A stretch of 64,000 nucleotides of DNA from Anaeromassilibacillus sp001305115 (lineage in GTDB: Bacteria > Bacillota > Clostridia > Oscillospirales > Acutalibacteraceae). The notes below the pieces were generated by a model, which was not told the DNA's origin, made no database searches, and saw only the letters and a list, made by a program, of their open reading frames with translations. The position numbers and the translations under genes were made by a program. Below are positions 52,243 to 61,172 of the stretch, in pieces; the first letter of the stretch is position 1, and each line of letters begins with the position of its first letter. The stretch lies in NCBI GenBank assembly GCA_042854365.1, contig AP031437.1:1426001-1490000 (forward strand), in the 5' to 3' direction.

Positions 52243-52290
52243 AAAAAAACACGCTTTGACCGATCTATATAGTCGGTCAAAGCGTGTTTT
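52243..52290 (-). terminator. Perfect 18-bp-stem terminator on the radA strand
   Basis: AAAACACGCTTTGACCGA (52246-52263) and TCGGTCAAAGCGTGTTTT (52273-52290), 9-base loop, followed on the minus strand by TTTTTTTGATC. The only gene reading into it on this strand is radA, 270 bp upstream, across the small plus-strand gene. Confidence 0.85.
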
Positions 52291-52373
52291 AGAACCCGTG
52301 CATATTCTTCACGAAAAAGGATCAAAATATCCATGCCACTTTATAATTTTCAGATGAAAAGAGGTGAATGGGA

Positions 52374-52547
52374 ATGAGTATCATTCAATGTGATGAGGAT
52401 TGTATTTATCAACGGGACGGCTATTGTAGCTTGGAGATGCCGTCTGCCATCACAAACTATACAGGAGATGGTTGCGTTCATTGCATCAAAGTAACCCCAC
52501 GGGTGCGACCGGAAGTACAGACAAGCGAAATTCCACCGCATGTTTGA
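52374..52547 (+). CDS. Small conserved Cys-rich protein
   Basis: 57 residues: MSIIQCDEDCIYQRDGYCSL, then EMPSAITNYTGDGCVHCIKV and a polar tail. Cys at 6, 10, 18, 34 and 37 suggest metal binding. Short proteins of this CxxDCIYQxDGxC type are common in Clostridia and are sometimes mislabelled as hydroxymyristoyl-ACP dehydratases; the function is unknown. ATG at 52374 with AGAGGTG upstream. It ends 11 bp before the end of convergent radA. Confidence 0.8.
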   Translation: MSIIQCDEDCIYQRDGYCSLEMPSAITNYTGDGCVHCIKVTPRVRPEVQTSEIPPHV

Positions 52548-52558
52548 AAACGATCCTA

Positions 52559-53929
52559 TCATGAAGTTAATGCGTCAAATGCTTCCCGAACATCTTTAAC
52601 GCCGATCAGTTCCATACCGGCATGTTGTGTATGAATCTGCTTTAAGTTAGAATAGGGCAACACACAGCGATGAAAGCCAAGCCGTTGTGCTTCACCAATT
52701 CGGGCATCCATTCGGGAGACAGAGCGCAATTCACCGGCCAGCCCAACTTCTCCGATAACCATGGCGTCATCACGGATGGGGACATCTTTCAGGCTGGACA
52801 CCAGCGCCATGGCAACCGCAAGATCAGCGGCAGGTTCATCTAAGCGAAGTCCTCCAACCACATTGATGTAAGCATCCAAATTGGAGAAGTAGTATCCAGC
52901 TCGTTTTTCCAGGACGGCTAATAAGAGAGACATGCGATTATAATCAAAACCAGTTGACATTCTACGAGGGTTTCCGAAGTTTGAAGTGGAAGCTAAGCCT
53001 TGAATTTCTGCTAAAATGGGACGAGAACCCTCCATCACACAGGTGACACAAGTCCCAGAGACATGAATAGGCCGGCCGGCCAACATAGCCAATGAGGGGT
53101 TGTCCACTTGGTGAAGCCCGTTGTCCCCCATATCAAACACACCGATCTCATTTGTAGAGCCATAACGGTTTTTTACAGCCCGCAAGATACGGTAGGTCAT
53201 CTGTCGGTCTCCTTCAAAATAGAGAACGGCATCTACAATATGCTCTAAGACTTTTGGACCGGCGATAGCGCCATCCTTATTGACATGTCCCACTAGGAGA
53301 ATCGGAATTTCCAGCGCTTTGGCTGCGCGCATCAATGTATTCGTACATTCGCGCACTTGTGTGACGCTGCCAGGCGAGGAATTTAAATCTGTAAAATTCA
53401 TGGTTTGAATAGAATCAACCATGACTAAATCGGGTTGATCGCTGCGAATTTGCTCCACGACATTTTGAACGTCCGTTTCGGTCAAAATATAAAGGTTTTC
53501 GCTATGAACACCAAGACGTGCAGCGCGGAGTTTGATCTGCCGACCGGATTCCTCGCCGGATACATAGAGAATACGCAATGATTTCCCCAAAAACTCACAG
53601 ATTTGCAGCAGTATAGTGGATTTGCCAATGCCGGGTTCCCCACTTATGAGGATAAGAGATCCCTTCACAATCCCCCCACCAAGTACACGATCGAGCTCTG
53701 TTAGGCCGGTATGATAGCGAGCTTCTTCTTCGGCGCTGATTTCATCGATCCGCATAGGGCGATGAAGCGTAGGTCTTGCCGATATAAGACTGCTTTTAGC
53801 AGAGATGGATTCTTTTATCTCCTCATTCATGGTATTCCATTGTCCACATCCCGGACATTTTCCATACCATTTGGCAGATTCAAATCCACATTCCGAGCAC
53901 ACATAGATGCTCTTTACTTTTGGCGCCAT
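52559..53929 (-). CDS. radA: DNA repair protein RadA
   Basis: 456-residue RecA-like ATPase in recombination intermediate processing. Zinc finger near the N terminus (YVCSECGFESAKWYGKCPGCGQW), Walker A GEPGIGKST, KNRYG motif (VKNRYGSTNEIGVF), and C-terminal Lon-like domain (VVGGLRLDEPAADLAVAMAL). The start is ATG at 53929 with GGGGGA 10 bases upstream; earlier ATGs at 53947 and 53968 are too near or at the promoter start point. Confidence 0.97.
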   Translation of the reverse strand: MAPKVKSIYVCSECGFESAKWYGKCPGCGQWNTMNEEIKESISAKSSLISARPTLHRPMRIDEISAEEEARYHTGLTELDRVLGGGIVKGSLILISGEPGIGKSTILLQICEFLGKSLRILYVSGEESGRQIKLRAARLGVHSENLYILTETDVQNVVEQIRSDQPDLVMVDSIQTMNFTDLNSSPGSVTQVRECTNTLMRAAKALEIPILLVGHVNKDGAIAGPKVLEHIVDAVLYFEGDRQMTYRILRAVKNRYGSTNEIGVFDMGDNGLHQVDNPSLAMLAGRPIHVSGTCVTCVMEGSRPILAEIQGLASTSNFGNPRRMSTGFDYNRMSLLLAVLEKRAGYYFSNLDAYINVVGGLRLDEPAADLAVAMALVSSLKDVPIRDDAMVIGEVGLAGELRSVSRMDARIGEAQRLGFHRCVLPYSNLKQIHTQHAGMELIGVKDVREAFDALTS

Positions 53930-53969
53930 TTTATCGCTATCCCCCATCGTTTCCAAAAACTTATTCATT

Positions 53970-53998
53970 ATTATACTGAAACGCGGGAAGAAAAACAA
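53970..53998 (-). promoter_or_regulatory. Promoter of radA
   Basis: Minus strand TTGTTT (53993-53998), 17-bp spacer, TATAAT (53970-53975). Confidence 0.8.
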
Positions 53999-54042
53999 GT
54001 GAAAGTAGAGCCCTTATAATATAATGATATGGAAACGAGTGT

Positions 54043-54771
54043 TTAACGGGTAGCTTGGTAGTAATCTAAAAAGCCACTGTAGATGGCAAAGGCCATTTGT
54101 TCCTGATATTGTGGATCGTTGAGTTTTTGTGCCTCACTTTCATTGGAGAGGAAACCGCATTCTACCAATACAGCGGGCACCTGTGCGTTCCACAACAGAT
54201 AGATCGAACTGGTTGCCGGTTTACAAGCGCGGGTGTTCTCCGGTTGTAGAAGTGCAATGACCCGCTCTCGGATTGCCTCCGCTAAATCTTGACTAGAAAG
54301 ATCATTTGTGGAATAAAATACCTGTGTACCATAATACCGACTGCTGGTAAAATGGTTTTGATGAATGCTCAAAAAAATACAGTCTCCCTGTTTTTCGATC
54401 AAATTTAAACGGTTGTGGAGATCAGAGACTTTCCGCTCTTTTACAGTATCTAAGGTAGCGTCTCCAATGGAAATGTCCTCTTCACGGGTCATAACCACAC
54501 GAAATCCGGAAAGCGTCAACATTTTTTCTAGTTTTTGCGCAATAGCAAGGTTGATGTCCTTTTCTAATACGTTCGCGGAACTTTGCGCCCCACCATCTTC
54601 TCCCCCATGTCCAGGGTCAATTACTACGATGGGCTGTTCCCGCGCTGCAAGATTGGAGGCCATCTCTCCAACTTTTTGGTAAGATAGATAGGATAATAGT
54701 AAGAAAATCAGACAGCATACCACTAAAACAGCTACTGGTACAAAATACCCACCTTTGCGTACCTCATCCAA
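54043..54771 (-). CDS. cwlD: Germination-specific N-acetylmuramoyl-L-alanine amidase CwlD
   Basis: 242-residue amidase needed to make muramic-delta-lactam in spore cortex. N-terminal helix (VPVAVLVVCCLIFLLLSYL), then Amidase_3 domain: VVIDPGHGGEDGGA (zinc His), EKDINLAIAQKL, FLSIHQNHF (zinc His), and PAVLVECGFLSNESEAQKL with the catalytic Glu. The start is TTG at 54771 with AAGGGGGA upstream; no ATG fits. In other Firmicutes cwlD is transcribed by sigma-E/sigma-G; a CATATATA near 54797-54804 could be part of such a promoter but is not convincing. Confidence 0.93.
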   Translation of the reverse strand: MDEVRKGGYFVPVAVLVVCCLIFLLLSYLSYQKVGEMASNLAAREQPIVVIDPGHGGEDGGAQSSANVLEKDINLAIAQKLEKMLTLSGFRVVMTREEDISIGDATLDTVKERKVSDLHNRLNLIEKQGDCIFLSIHQNHFTSSRYYGTQVFYSTNDLSSQDLAEAIRERVIALLQPENTRACKPATSSIYLLWNAQVPAVLVECGFLSNESEAQKLNDPQYQEQMAFAIYSGFLDYYQATR

Positions 54772-55037
54772 GCCGATTCCCCCTTTTTCAGATATATATG
54801 AAATAGGAAGAACCGCTATGCAGCTTTGGAATAGGGGAAAAATGTGAAAAACCTAGAAGCGTTTTACGGAGAGGGCTTCCCAAAACAGAATTTTTCCGAT
54901 ATAATGATAAGGTATGTTTCAAAGTACAGCTGTTCCTTTATTTAGGAAGATAGTAAAGCAGCGAAAAAATTTAAAAAATTTTTTAATGGCTGCAATAAAA
55001 ACGATGACTCGTTCATTATGTTGATAGAGGGATGAAA

Positions 55038-55604
55038 ATGTTGGTTCCAGGAAACCGTGACAACGGGAAAAAGGAACGATTGTCAGATTCTCTGATGCAA
55101 AAGGTTGCGGACGGTGACAGGGCCGCTTTCGAACAACTGTATTGTATCACGCAGAATTCTGTATATTGTTTTCTTTTGTCCATTGTCAAAAGCCACTCGA
55201 CGGCGGAGGATCTGATGCAGGATACCTATCTTTCCGTCCGCAAGTCGATACAACATTATATTCCTCAGGGAAAGCCCCTGGCTTGGATTTTTACAATTGC
55301 TAGAAATCTGGCCTATATGGAGCTTCGCCGGGCCCAAAGGCAGGAGTCTTCTGACTTCGCAGAAGAAGAGAACCACGTCGGAGTAGATGTGATCTCCAAT
55401 ACCATTGATAATTTGGTGTTGCAGAAGGCGCTAGAGATCCTGAACGAACAGGAGCGGAATATTGTTCTCTTACATGTAACCCAGGGGTTCAAGTTTCGAG
55501 AAATTTCCTCCCTGCTCGATATTCCAATTGGCACGGTTCTTTCCTGTTACAACAGGGCGATCAAAAAACTTTACAAAGCTGTAAATGAAGATCGTTTTGG
55601 TTGA
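55038..55604 (+). CDS. ECF-type RNA polymerase sigma factor
   Basis: 188 residues. Region 2: ADGDRAAFEQLYCITQNSVY, LSIVKSHSTAEDLMQDTYLS, PLAWIFTIARNLAYMELRR. Region 4: LNEQERNIVLLHVTQGFKFR, EISSLLDIPIGTVLSCYNRA. ATG at 55038 is chosen because GAGGG is 6 bases upstream; ATG at 55032 abuts it. It is followed 39 bp later by a membrane anti-sigma gene, the standard pair for an extracellular stimulus response. A -10-like TATAAT is at 54900-54905, with a poor -35. Confidence 0.92.
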   Translation: MLVPGNRDNGKKERLSDSLMQKVADGDRAAFEQLYCITQNSVYCFLLSIVKSHSTAEDLMQDTYLSVRKSIQHYIPQGKPLAWIFTIARNLAYMELRRAQRQESSDFAEEENHVGVDVISNTIDNLVLQKALEILNEQERNIVLLHVTQGFKFREISSLLDIPIGTVLSCYNRAIKKLYKAVNEDRFG

Positions 55605-55643
55605 TTTTTGGGTTCTGGTCTGAGCACTTTCTACAAGGAATAG

Positions 55644-56975
55644 GTGCGATATGAGACTATGACAAAGAAAGAAATGAAGCAATCCTTAAGGAATGCCGTT
55701 CTGACAGCGACTCCGGATGTACTGGGCGAGATCCTGGCAGTACAGAATGATTCGTCTGTTGTGGAGTTTAAAAAGGAGAGCAACCCAAAATCGCATATCA
55801 TCTCCTTTAGAATGGCAAGTTGTGCGATTGCTGCGGCGTTGATGTTGTTTGTTGGAATTTTCTTTATGGTTCAACCAACAGTGGATTCCATTGTCAGCAT
55901 TGACGTGAACCCGAGTATTGAGCTATCTGTGGATCCGCAGGATACGGTAGTGAAATATCGGGCATTGAACGAGGACGCCGTAAACGTTTTGGACGGTATG
56001 GACCTGAATCGGATGGATTTGGGGACAGCAACAAACCTCATCATTGAAGCGATGCTTCATGATGGGTATCTGTCCGCGGATAGTCCAGAAAACACAATCT
56101 TGATCTCTGTAGCCAATGATGACACGGAAAAAGTGCAGCACTTACAAAGTAAAGTGACCAACAGCGTGGATACCACATTAAAGCAAAATCATACGAAAGC
56201 GACGATTTTGCAGCAAGGGGACCCCGTTACAGATGATGTGAAATCCTTTGCAAAGGAAAACAACATCTCGGTTGGAAAAGCGGACTTTGTTAAAAAGATT
56301 GCGGAGACAGATCAAAATCTGAATTCGAGTGATCTTGCTGCGATGTCGATTAAGGAGCTTACCTCTTTGGTTGATATCCATCAGATTGATCTCAGCGGAA
56401 TTGTTACAACGGAAATCGAACCAGAAGTTCCAGAGGAGCCTGATTTTGTTGATTCGGATGGCGACGACAACATAGTCAAGAACCCCGGAGTAGATAGTTC
56501 GAAGCCGGAAAACAACCCGAGCAGTGTGCCGGAACAGGAACCGGTGCAACCGCCGGCGAGTAGTGGCAGTGACGCGGTCAAGGACAGCGGTATCCCTCCT
56601 CAGACTTCTCCAGAAAGCAGCGAACCTGCCGAGGAAAAGCCATTGGAGAACAGCAGTTCGGCAGTAACCAGTGATCCAGCAGGTACGACCCCCATTGATG
56701 ATCCGGATCAAAAGGTACTTATTGAGGAAGGCGATTCTAGCCCCTACTGTGAGTACTGTGGGAGCTTGCTTTCCGTCTGTGAAAGTAAATGTGACCAGTC
56801 CGAAGGAAAACAGTATTGTAAATATTGTGGTCAATTGCTTTCCGTGTGTAACGGAACTTGCCCTGGGGCGCAACCGCCCGAGCAAAGTGATCCCCCCGCG
56901 GAAATGAAGTTGGACGAAAATCCTGGCAACATTGATGGTATTGTCACGCAAGACACTGTGATACAAAAAGGGTAA
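55644..56975 (+). CDS. RsgI-like membrane anti-sigma factor with duplicated Cys-rich tail
   Basis: 443 residues. Cytosolic N-terminal sigma-binding segment (1-55), one membrane helix (about 58-77), then an RsgI-type extracellular domain (VSIDVNPSIELSVDPQDTVV, about 84-190). A Ser/Pro/Glu-rich linker (about 258-365) follows, then two copies of a 15-residue motif: CEYCGSLLSVCESKC (369-383) and CKYCGQLLSVCNGTC (392-406). The tail is new to me; it could bind metal or form disulphides and act as sensor. The start is GTG at 55644 (AAGGA 4 bases before it) or ATG at 55659. RsgI proteins normally pair with SigI; here the partner is ECF type. Confidence 0.88.
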   Translation: MRYETMTKKEMKQSLRNAVLTATPDVLGEILAVQNDSSVVEFKKESNPKSHIISFRMASCAIAAALMLFVGIFFMVQPTVDSIVSIDVNPSIELSVDPQDTVVKYRALNEDAVNVLDGMDLNRMDLGTATNLIIEAMLHDGYLSADSPENTILISVANDDTEKVQHLQSKVTNSVDTTLKQNHTKATILQQGDPVTDDVKSFAKENNISVGKADFVKKIAETDQNLNSSDLAAMSIKELTSLVDIHQIDLSGIVTTEIEPEVPEEPDFVDSDGDDNIVKNPGVDSSKPENNPSSVPEQEPVQPPASSGSDAVKDSGIPPQTSPESSEPAEEKPLENSSSAVTSDPAGTTPIDDPDQKVLIEEGDSSPYCEYCGSLLSVCESKCDQSEGKQYCKYCGQLLSVCNGTCPGAQPPEQSDPPAEMKLDENPGNIDGIVTQDTVIQKG

Positions 56976-56990
56976 TAAATACCTCCAATA

Positions 56991-57031
56991 AAGAAGAAGC
57001 CGTGGTAAGTTTCCACGGCTTCTTCTTTTTG
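56991..57031 (+). terminator. Terminator of the sigma/anti-sigma operon
   Basis: AAGAAGAAGCCGTGG / CCACGGCTTCTTCTT stem followed by TTTG. Confidence 0.92.
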
Positions 57032-57152
57032 TATTTGTATTCCTCTTCCCTATTTCTTTTCTATGAGGATTGTCCCGAAGAAAGTTTCATATTGCGCTTG
57101 GAAAGTCTACCCATTCGGTTTGAAATGTGATTTCTTAGAGAGGGGCAGGTAT

Positions 57153-57195
57153 AAAAAGGCCTTGTACAGAGTTTTTCCGTACAAGGCCTTTTTTA
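57153..57195. terminator. Bidirectional terminator at the end of the NSS gene
   Basis: AAAAAGGCCTTGTAC / GTACAAGGCCTTTTT stem, T-runs on both strands; it overlaps the stop codon of the minus-strand symporter gene. Confidence 0.9.
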
Positions 57196-58575
57196 TTGAA
57201 ACAGCTGCGGGAAAAATTTGGAGAGGTATCCTTGGACAAAAATGACCAATATAATTACAGGTAGAATGAACGTCACATAAAAACGAATCCATTTAGGAAA
57301 CTTGACACCTTTTCCTGTGTTGGCTTCTTGAAGGAAGTTTTTCCATCCCCACCCACACTTTGAAACACAGAATAGCAGATAGACCAGAGACCCTAATGGC
57401 AACAGGTTGTTGCTCACAATGAAGTCCTCCAAGTCCATAATATTGCTTCCTGGTCCAAGAGGCTGAAAACCACTGAGCAAATTAAAACCCAGCACACAGG
57501 GCAGCGAAAATACAATGACTACTGCGATGTTTACAAAAGCCGCTTTTTTACGGCTCCAATTCCATAGATCGATCGCATACGAGATAATACTTTCAAATAC
57601 GGCAATGATCGTAGACAAGGCGGCAAAGGACATGAAGAGGAAGAAAAATGCGCCCCAGATACGGCCGCCACTCATCGAATTGAACACATTGGGCAACGTC
57701 ACAAAAATCAGGCTGGGGCCACTGTCCGGATTGACGCCAAAAGCAAAGCATGCGGGGAAAATAATCAAGCCAGCGACCAGGGCGACCCCCGTGTCTAAAA
57801 GGGTTACATTGATGGCTTCCCCCATCAATGCGCGTTCCTTACCAATATAGCTGCCAAAAATGGAGATAGAGCCGATCCCTAAGCTGAGCGTAAAGAAGGC
57901 CTGTCCCATTGCAGCGAAAATGGTATTGGAAAGCCCATTATCCATTACTTTCTTAAAATCCGGGTACAGGTAAAATTTTAATCCTGCGTTGGAGCCTGAA
58001 AGTGTAATGGAACGAATGGCCAACAAGATCATGATGATAAATAGGCTTACCATCATCACCTTTGTTACTTTCTCGACACCCTTTTGAAGGCCAAAAGAAC
58101 AAATTCCAAAACACAGCAGTACGACAAAAATCATAGCCACTGTCATGAGTCCGGGATTCCAAGTCATTTGAACGAAATTCTCGTTCACCTGTTGTGGGTT
58201 CAGTCCTTCGAATTCACCGGAAAGCATTTTCACAAAATAAATGAGCATCCAACCACCGATGGTTGTGTAAAAGAACATCAACAGGTAATTGCCGAACATG
58301 GCAAAATATTTGTGAATGTGCCATTTGGTTCCCTTTGGCTCCAACACATCAAACGACCGTGCTGCGCTCTTCTGACTACCTCTTCCTACGGCAAATTCCA
58401 TCACCATGATAGGAAGACCAAGAATGACGAGAAAGAACAGATAAATTAGTACAAAGGCTGCGCCCCCATACATTCCCGTTATATAGGGAAAACGCCAAAC
58501 ATTGCCGAGGCCGATGGCGCACCCCGCGGAGATCAAAAGAAATCCGAGCCGCGAGGAGAATTTTTCACGCTGCAT
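57193..58575 (-). CDS. NSS-family sodium-dependent amino-acid symporter
   Basis: 460-residue LeuT-fold transporter with about 11-12 membrane helices. The first helix has the family signature SAGCAIGLGNVWRFPYITG (unwound Na+/substrate site) followed by NGGGAF-like MYGGAAFVLIYL. Related bacterial proteins (MhsT, TnaT) carry Trp or Tyr and other hydrophobic amino acids; the substrate here is not determined. ATG at 58575 with AAGGGG upstream. Single gene with its own terminator. Confidence 0.93.
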   Translation of the reverse strand: MQREKFSSRLGFLLISAGCAIGLGNVWRFPYITGMYGGAAFVLIYLFFLVILGLPIMVMEFAVGRGSQKSAARSFDVLEPKGTKWHIHKYFAMFGNYLLMFFYTTIGGWMLIYFVKMLSGEFEGLNPQQVNENFVQMTWNPGLMTVAMIFVVLLCFGICSFGLQKGVEKVTKVMMVSLFIIMILLAIRSITLSGSNAGLKFYLYPDFKKVMDNGLSNTIFAAMGQAFFTLSLGIGSISIFGSYIGKERALMGEAINVTLLDTGVALVAGLIIFPACFAFGVNPDSGPSLIFVTLPNVFNSMSGGRIWGAFFFLFMSFAALSTIIAVFESIISYAIDLWNWSRKKAAFVNIAVVIVFSLPCVLGFNLLSGFQPLGPGSNIMDLEDFIVSNNLLPLGSLVYLLFCVSKCGWGWKNFLQEANTGKGVKFPKWIRFYVTFILPVIILVIFVQGYLSKFFPQLFQ

Positions 58576-58910
58576 GACAAGACCCCTTCCCTGCCCCCAA
58601 AAATTTTCTCAATAGTGGGGCATCCATATGAATATTTTGTGAACTCTATTATATTAAATTTTTTTGCTATTATTTTACGAAAGAAGCATATATTCCCTAC
58701 TTCTGCTAAAATCTTTTCCGTATAGGTCTTTAAAACGATTTTAAAGAGCAGAATTATGGAGTATTTGGAACGAAAGACAAATGGGATCTTTCGGATTGGG
58801 CGATATGTATGGAGTTGCAATGAAATAGGAAAATCAGGATGGCCTTTTCATGAGGTGCCTGATTTTTCTTGTATTGATATTTTGTGCAAAGCTAAGGAAG
58901 GATGTTCTGA
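58576..58910. other. Divergent intergenic region between NSS gene and Rrf2 gene
   Basis: AT-rich. A minus-strand TATAAT (complement 58648-58653) is probably the NSS promoter -10. A plus-strand stem AAATCAGG / CCTGATTT (58831-58865) followed by TTC sits just before the Rrf2 gene; it may be a terminator or leader hairpin. No gene recognised. Confidence 0.5.
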
Positions 58911-59351
58911 ATGAAAATATCAACGAAAGGTCGCTACGCCTTACGACTGATGCTGGATCTGGCGCTGCAGCCCCAGGGAGAATACATTTCCTTGAAGGAT
59001 ATTTCGGTTCGGCAGGATATATCCGGCAAGTACATGGAGCAGATTATCAGCCAGTTATCGAAAGCGGGATATGTGCGTAGTGCTCGCGGCGCAAATGGAG
59101 GCTATATGTTGTCTTACCCGGCAAAAGACTACACGGTGGGCATGATTTTACGTATGGTAGAAGGGAGTCTTTCCCCCGTAGCCTGCCTGGATGCTGCGGT
59201 AAATCCCTGTTCTCGCGCGGAACACTGTGTGACATTAGAGGTATGGGAACAATTAAAAAAAGCTGTAGATGATGTGGTCGATCATATTACGCTACAGGAC
59301 TTGGTTAACCGGCAACTTGAAATGGATGAGAAGAAAAAGAGAGCGGATTGA
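58911..59351 (+). CDS. Rrf2/IscR-family transcriptional regulator
   Basis: 146 residues. Winged HTH: MKISTKGRYALRLMLDLALQ, ISLKDISVRQDISGKYMEQI, SARGANGGYMLSYPA. Three Cys in CLDAAVNPCSRAEHC occupy the IscR-type iron-sulfur cluster-binding loop, so it may sense Fe-S status or, like CymR, cysteine supply. ATG at 58911. It is monocistronic; no isc or suf genes follow, though the sulfur/one-carbon genes metF-metH lie next. Confidence 0.92.
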   Translation: MKISTKGRYALRLMLDLALQPQGEYISLKDISVRQDISGKYMEQIISQLSKAGYVRSARGANGGYMLSYPAKDYTVGMILRMVEGSLSPVACLDAAVNPCSRAEHCVTLEVWEQLKKAVDDVVDHITLQDLVNRQLEMDEKKKRAD

Positions 59352-59510
59352 CCAAATCCCCTTTCGGCGTATGGGATATTCTACAATTTTCTATTAAATG
59401 ATAGGGACATAGGAAGATTGTCATGGAATAATTCTAGGGGCCGAATGCATCGACGGCTTGCTCTGTGATTTAGGGCAGGCATTCGTACAACAAATAACCG
59501 GTAAGAACAA

Positions 59511-59557
59511 GATGAAATGAAATCCGAAGGAAAACCATGGATTTTATTTCATCTTTT
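59511..59557 (+). terminator. Terminator-like hairpin upstream of metF
   Basis: GATGAAATGAAATCC / GGATTTTATTTCATC stem (one mismatch) followed by TTTTC. A further inverted pair CGAATGC / GCATTCG (59443-59449, 59479-59485) lies upstream. Confidence 0.6.
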
Positions 59558-59567
59558 CTACATGATA

Positions 59568-59576
59568 TGGTATAAT
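59568..59576 (+). promoter_or_regulatory. Extended -10 promoter of the metF operon
   Basis: TGGTATAAT 60 bp before metF; the matching -35 is poor and lies inside the hairpin just upstream. Confidence 0.55.
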
Positions 59577-59636
59577 AGATCGAATAACCTAATGGAATGG
59601 AAACGGGGCGTGTGTTCGCTCGATCGGAAAGGATGA

Positions 59637-60527
59637 ATGAGATTGAAGATAAAAGACCTCTTACAGAGCGGGAAGGTTACCTTCTCCTGCGAGATTTTCC
59701 CGCCCAAAGCAGGTGCAGATATGAGCAAAATGGATGGAATCATCCAGCAGATTGCTGCCCTGCACCCCGATTTTATTAGTGTTACCTATGGCGCAGGAGG
59801 CAGCACCTCAAAGCGTACGATTGAGATTGCCTCGAAAATTCAAGATACATATAGAATCCCCGCTTTGGCCCATTTGACCTGTGTCTCGTCCAGCAAGGAA
59901 GATGTCGCAACCATGTTGGAACGTATGAAGGAAAACCATATTGAGAATATTCTGGCGTTGCGAGGGGATATTCCCCAGGATGCAGAGTTCCCTTCTCCCC
60001 GGCATTACCGCTATGCCAGTGAGTTGATCCGCGACATTCGTAGCCAGCAGGGTAATCTTTTTTGTATTGGCGGCGCATGCTATCCAGAAGGTCATGTAGA
60101 GTGTGCACACAAAGAGGATGACATTGATTTTTTAAAACAAAAGGTAGAAAGTGGCTGTGACTTCCTTACAACACAGATGTTTTTTGATAACAACGTGCTT
60201 TACAATTTTCTATATCGAATTATGGCAAAAGATATTCGCGTACCCGTGGTCGCGGGTGTTATGCCGGTGATTAACAGCCGTCAGATCAAGCGTTCCTGCG
60301 AGCTTTCTGGGACAGCCCTACCGCCTCGTTTCAAGGCCATTGCGGATAAATTTTCGGACAAGCCGCTGGCAATGAAGCAAGCTGGAATCGCATATGCGAC
60401 GGAACAAATTATCGATCTGCTTTCCAATGGGGTCCGGCATATCCATTTGTATACAATGAACAACCCCGAGATCGCAGCCAAAATTATGGGGAATCTCTCC
60501 GACATTCTCCGGGATGAAGAAGTATGA
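59637..60527 (+). CDS. metF: Methylenetetrahydrofolate reductase
   Basis: 296-residue enzyme supplying methyl-THF to methionine synthase. Seen: VTFSCEIFPPKAG, DFISVTYGAGGSTSKRTIEI, ALAHLTCVSSS, ILALRGDIPQD, and GCDFLTTQMFFDN. No ferredoxin-type extra domain is seen. The start is ATG at 59637 or TTG at 59643 (the latter has better spacing from AAAGGA). First gene of metF-reactivation protein-metH-TfoX-N. Confidence 0.95.
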   Translation: MRLKIKDLLQSGKVTFSCEIFPPKAGADMSKMDGIIQQIAALHPDFISVTYGAGGSTSKRTIEIASKIQDTYRIPALAHLTCVSSSKEDVATMLERMKENHIENILALRGDIPQDAEFPSPRHYRYASELIRDIRSQQGNLFCIGGACYPEGHVECAHKEDDIDFLKQKVESGCDFLTTQMFFDNNVLYNFLYRIMAKDIRVPVVAGVMPVINSRQIKRSCELSGTALPPRFKAIADKFSDKPLAMKQAGIAYATEQIIDLLSNGVRHIHLYTMNNPEIAAKIMGNLSDILRDEEV

Positions 60528-61168
60528 ACATCGATCGGGAAGAAGTCCTACGTTATTTGGGATACCGGTATGCAAAGCCGGACACAGAAATTTTGCGTAC
60601 CATTGCGGATTGTGCGCGGGAATTGGAAGAAGCTGCAACGCCACACCATATTTTACAGACAGTCGAGCTTTCCCGCCCTGCAAGGGATACGCTGTCCTTT
60701 GCGGGGATAGTCGTGCACAGCAAAGATCTGTTTCAGCATCTTTCCGGCTGTGAGCAGGTGGTTTTGTTTGCAGCCACCCTGGGTGCACCGGTTGATTTAC
60801 GTTTGGAGCGCTGCACAAAGCTATCGATGAGCCGTGCTGTGGTGATGCAGGCGTGTGCAGCCTCCTTGATCGAATCTTATTGCGATGCGTGCCAAGAGCC
60901 AATCGCCCGCGAGGCTGCTGCGCGTGGGCTTTACCTGCGCCCGCGTTACAGCCCGGGATATGGAGACTTTTCCATCGCCCACCAACGCGATTTTTTAAAT
61001 GTTTTGGATTGTCCAAAACGAATCGGTCTGACCATGACGGACAGCTTTATGTTGGCTCCATCCAAATCTGTAACCGCAGTGATTGGTTTGACAGAGGAGG
61101 AACAGAGCTGCCATATTGCAAAATGTATGACATGTAAGGCGAAATCTTGTCCATTTAGAAAGGGTTGA
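60524..61168 (+). CDS. Free-standing methionine synthase reactivation-domain protein
   Basis: 214 residues matching the AdoMet-binding activation domain usually fused to the C terminus of MetH: N-terminal helical part, then LYLRPRYSPGYGDFSIAHQR, LTMTDSFMLAPSKSVTAVIG, and a terminal zinc-like CMTCKAKSCPFRKG. It overlaps metF by four bases and ends 4 bp before metH, which lacks this domain. It is expected to reactivate oxidised cob(II)alamin on MetH. Confidence 0.9.
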   Translation: MNIDREEVLRYLGYRYAKPDTEILRTIADCARELEEAATPHHILQTVELSRPARDTLSFAGIVVHSKDLFQHLSGCEQVVLFAATLGAPVDLRLERCTKLSMSRAVVMQACAASLIESYCDACQEPIAREAAARGLYLRPRYSPGYGDFSIAHQRDFLNVLDCPKRIGLTMTDSFMLAPSKSVTAVIGLTEEEQSCHIAKCMTCKAKSCPFRKG

Positions 61169-61172
61169 AACT

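Noticed and set aside
55644..56975. Long minus-strand frame opposite the anti-sigma gene (56178-56966)
   Set aside because: Shadow; the plus strand has the RsgI core, membrane helix and terminator.
60318..61016. 232-codon minus-strand frame opposite the MetH reactivation gene
   Set aside because: Antisense shadow of two overlapping, well supported genes.
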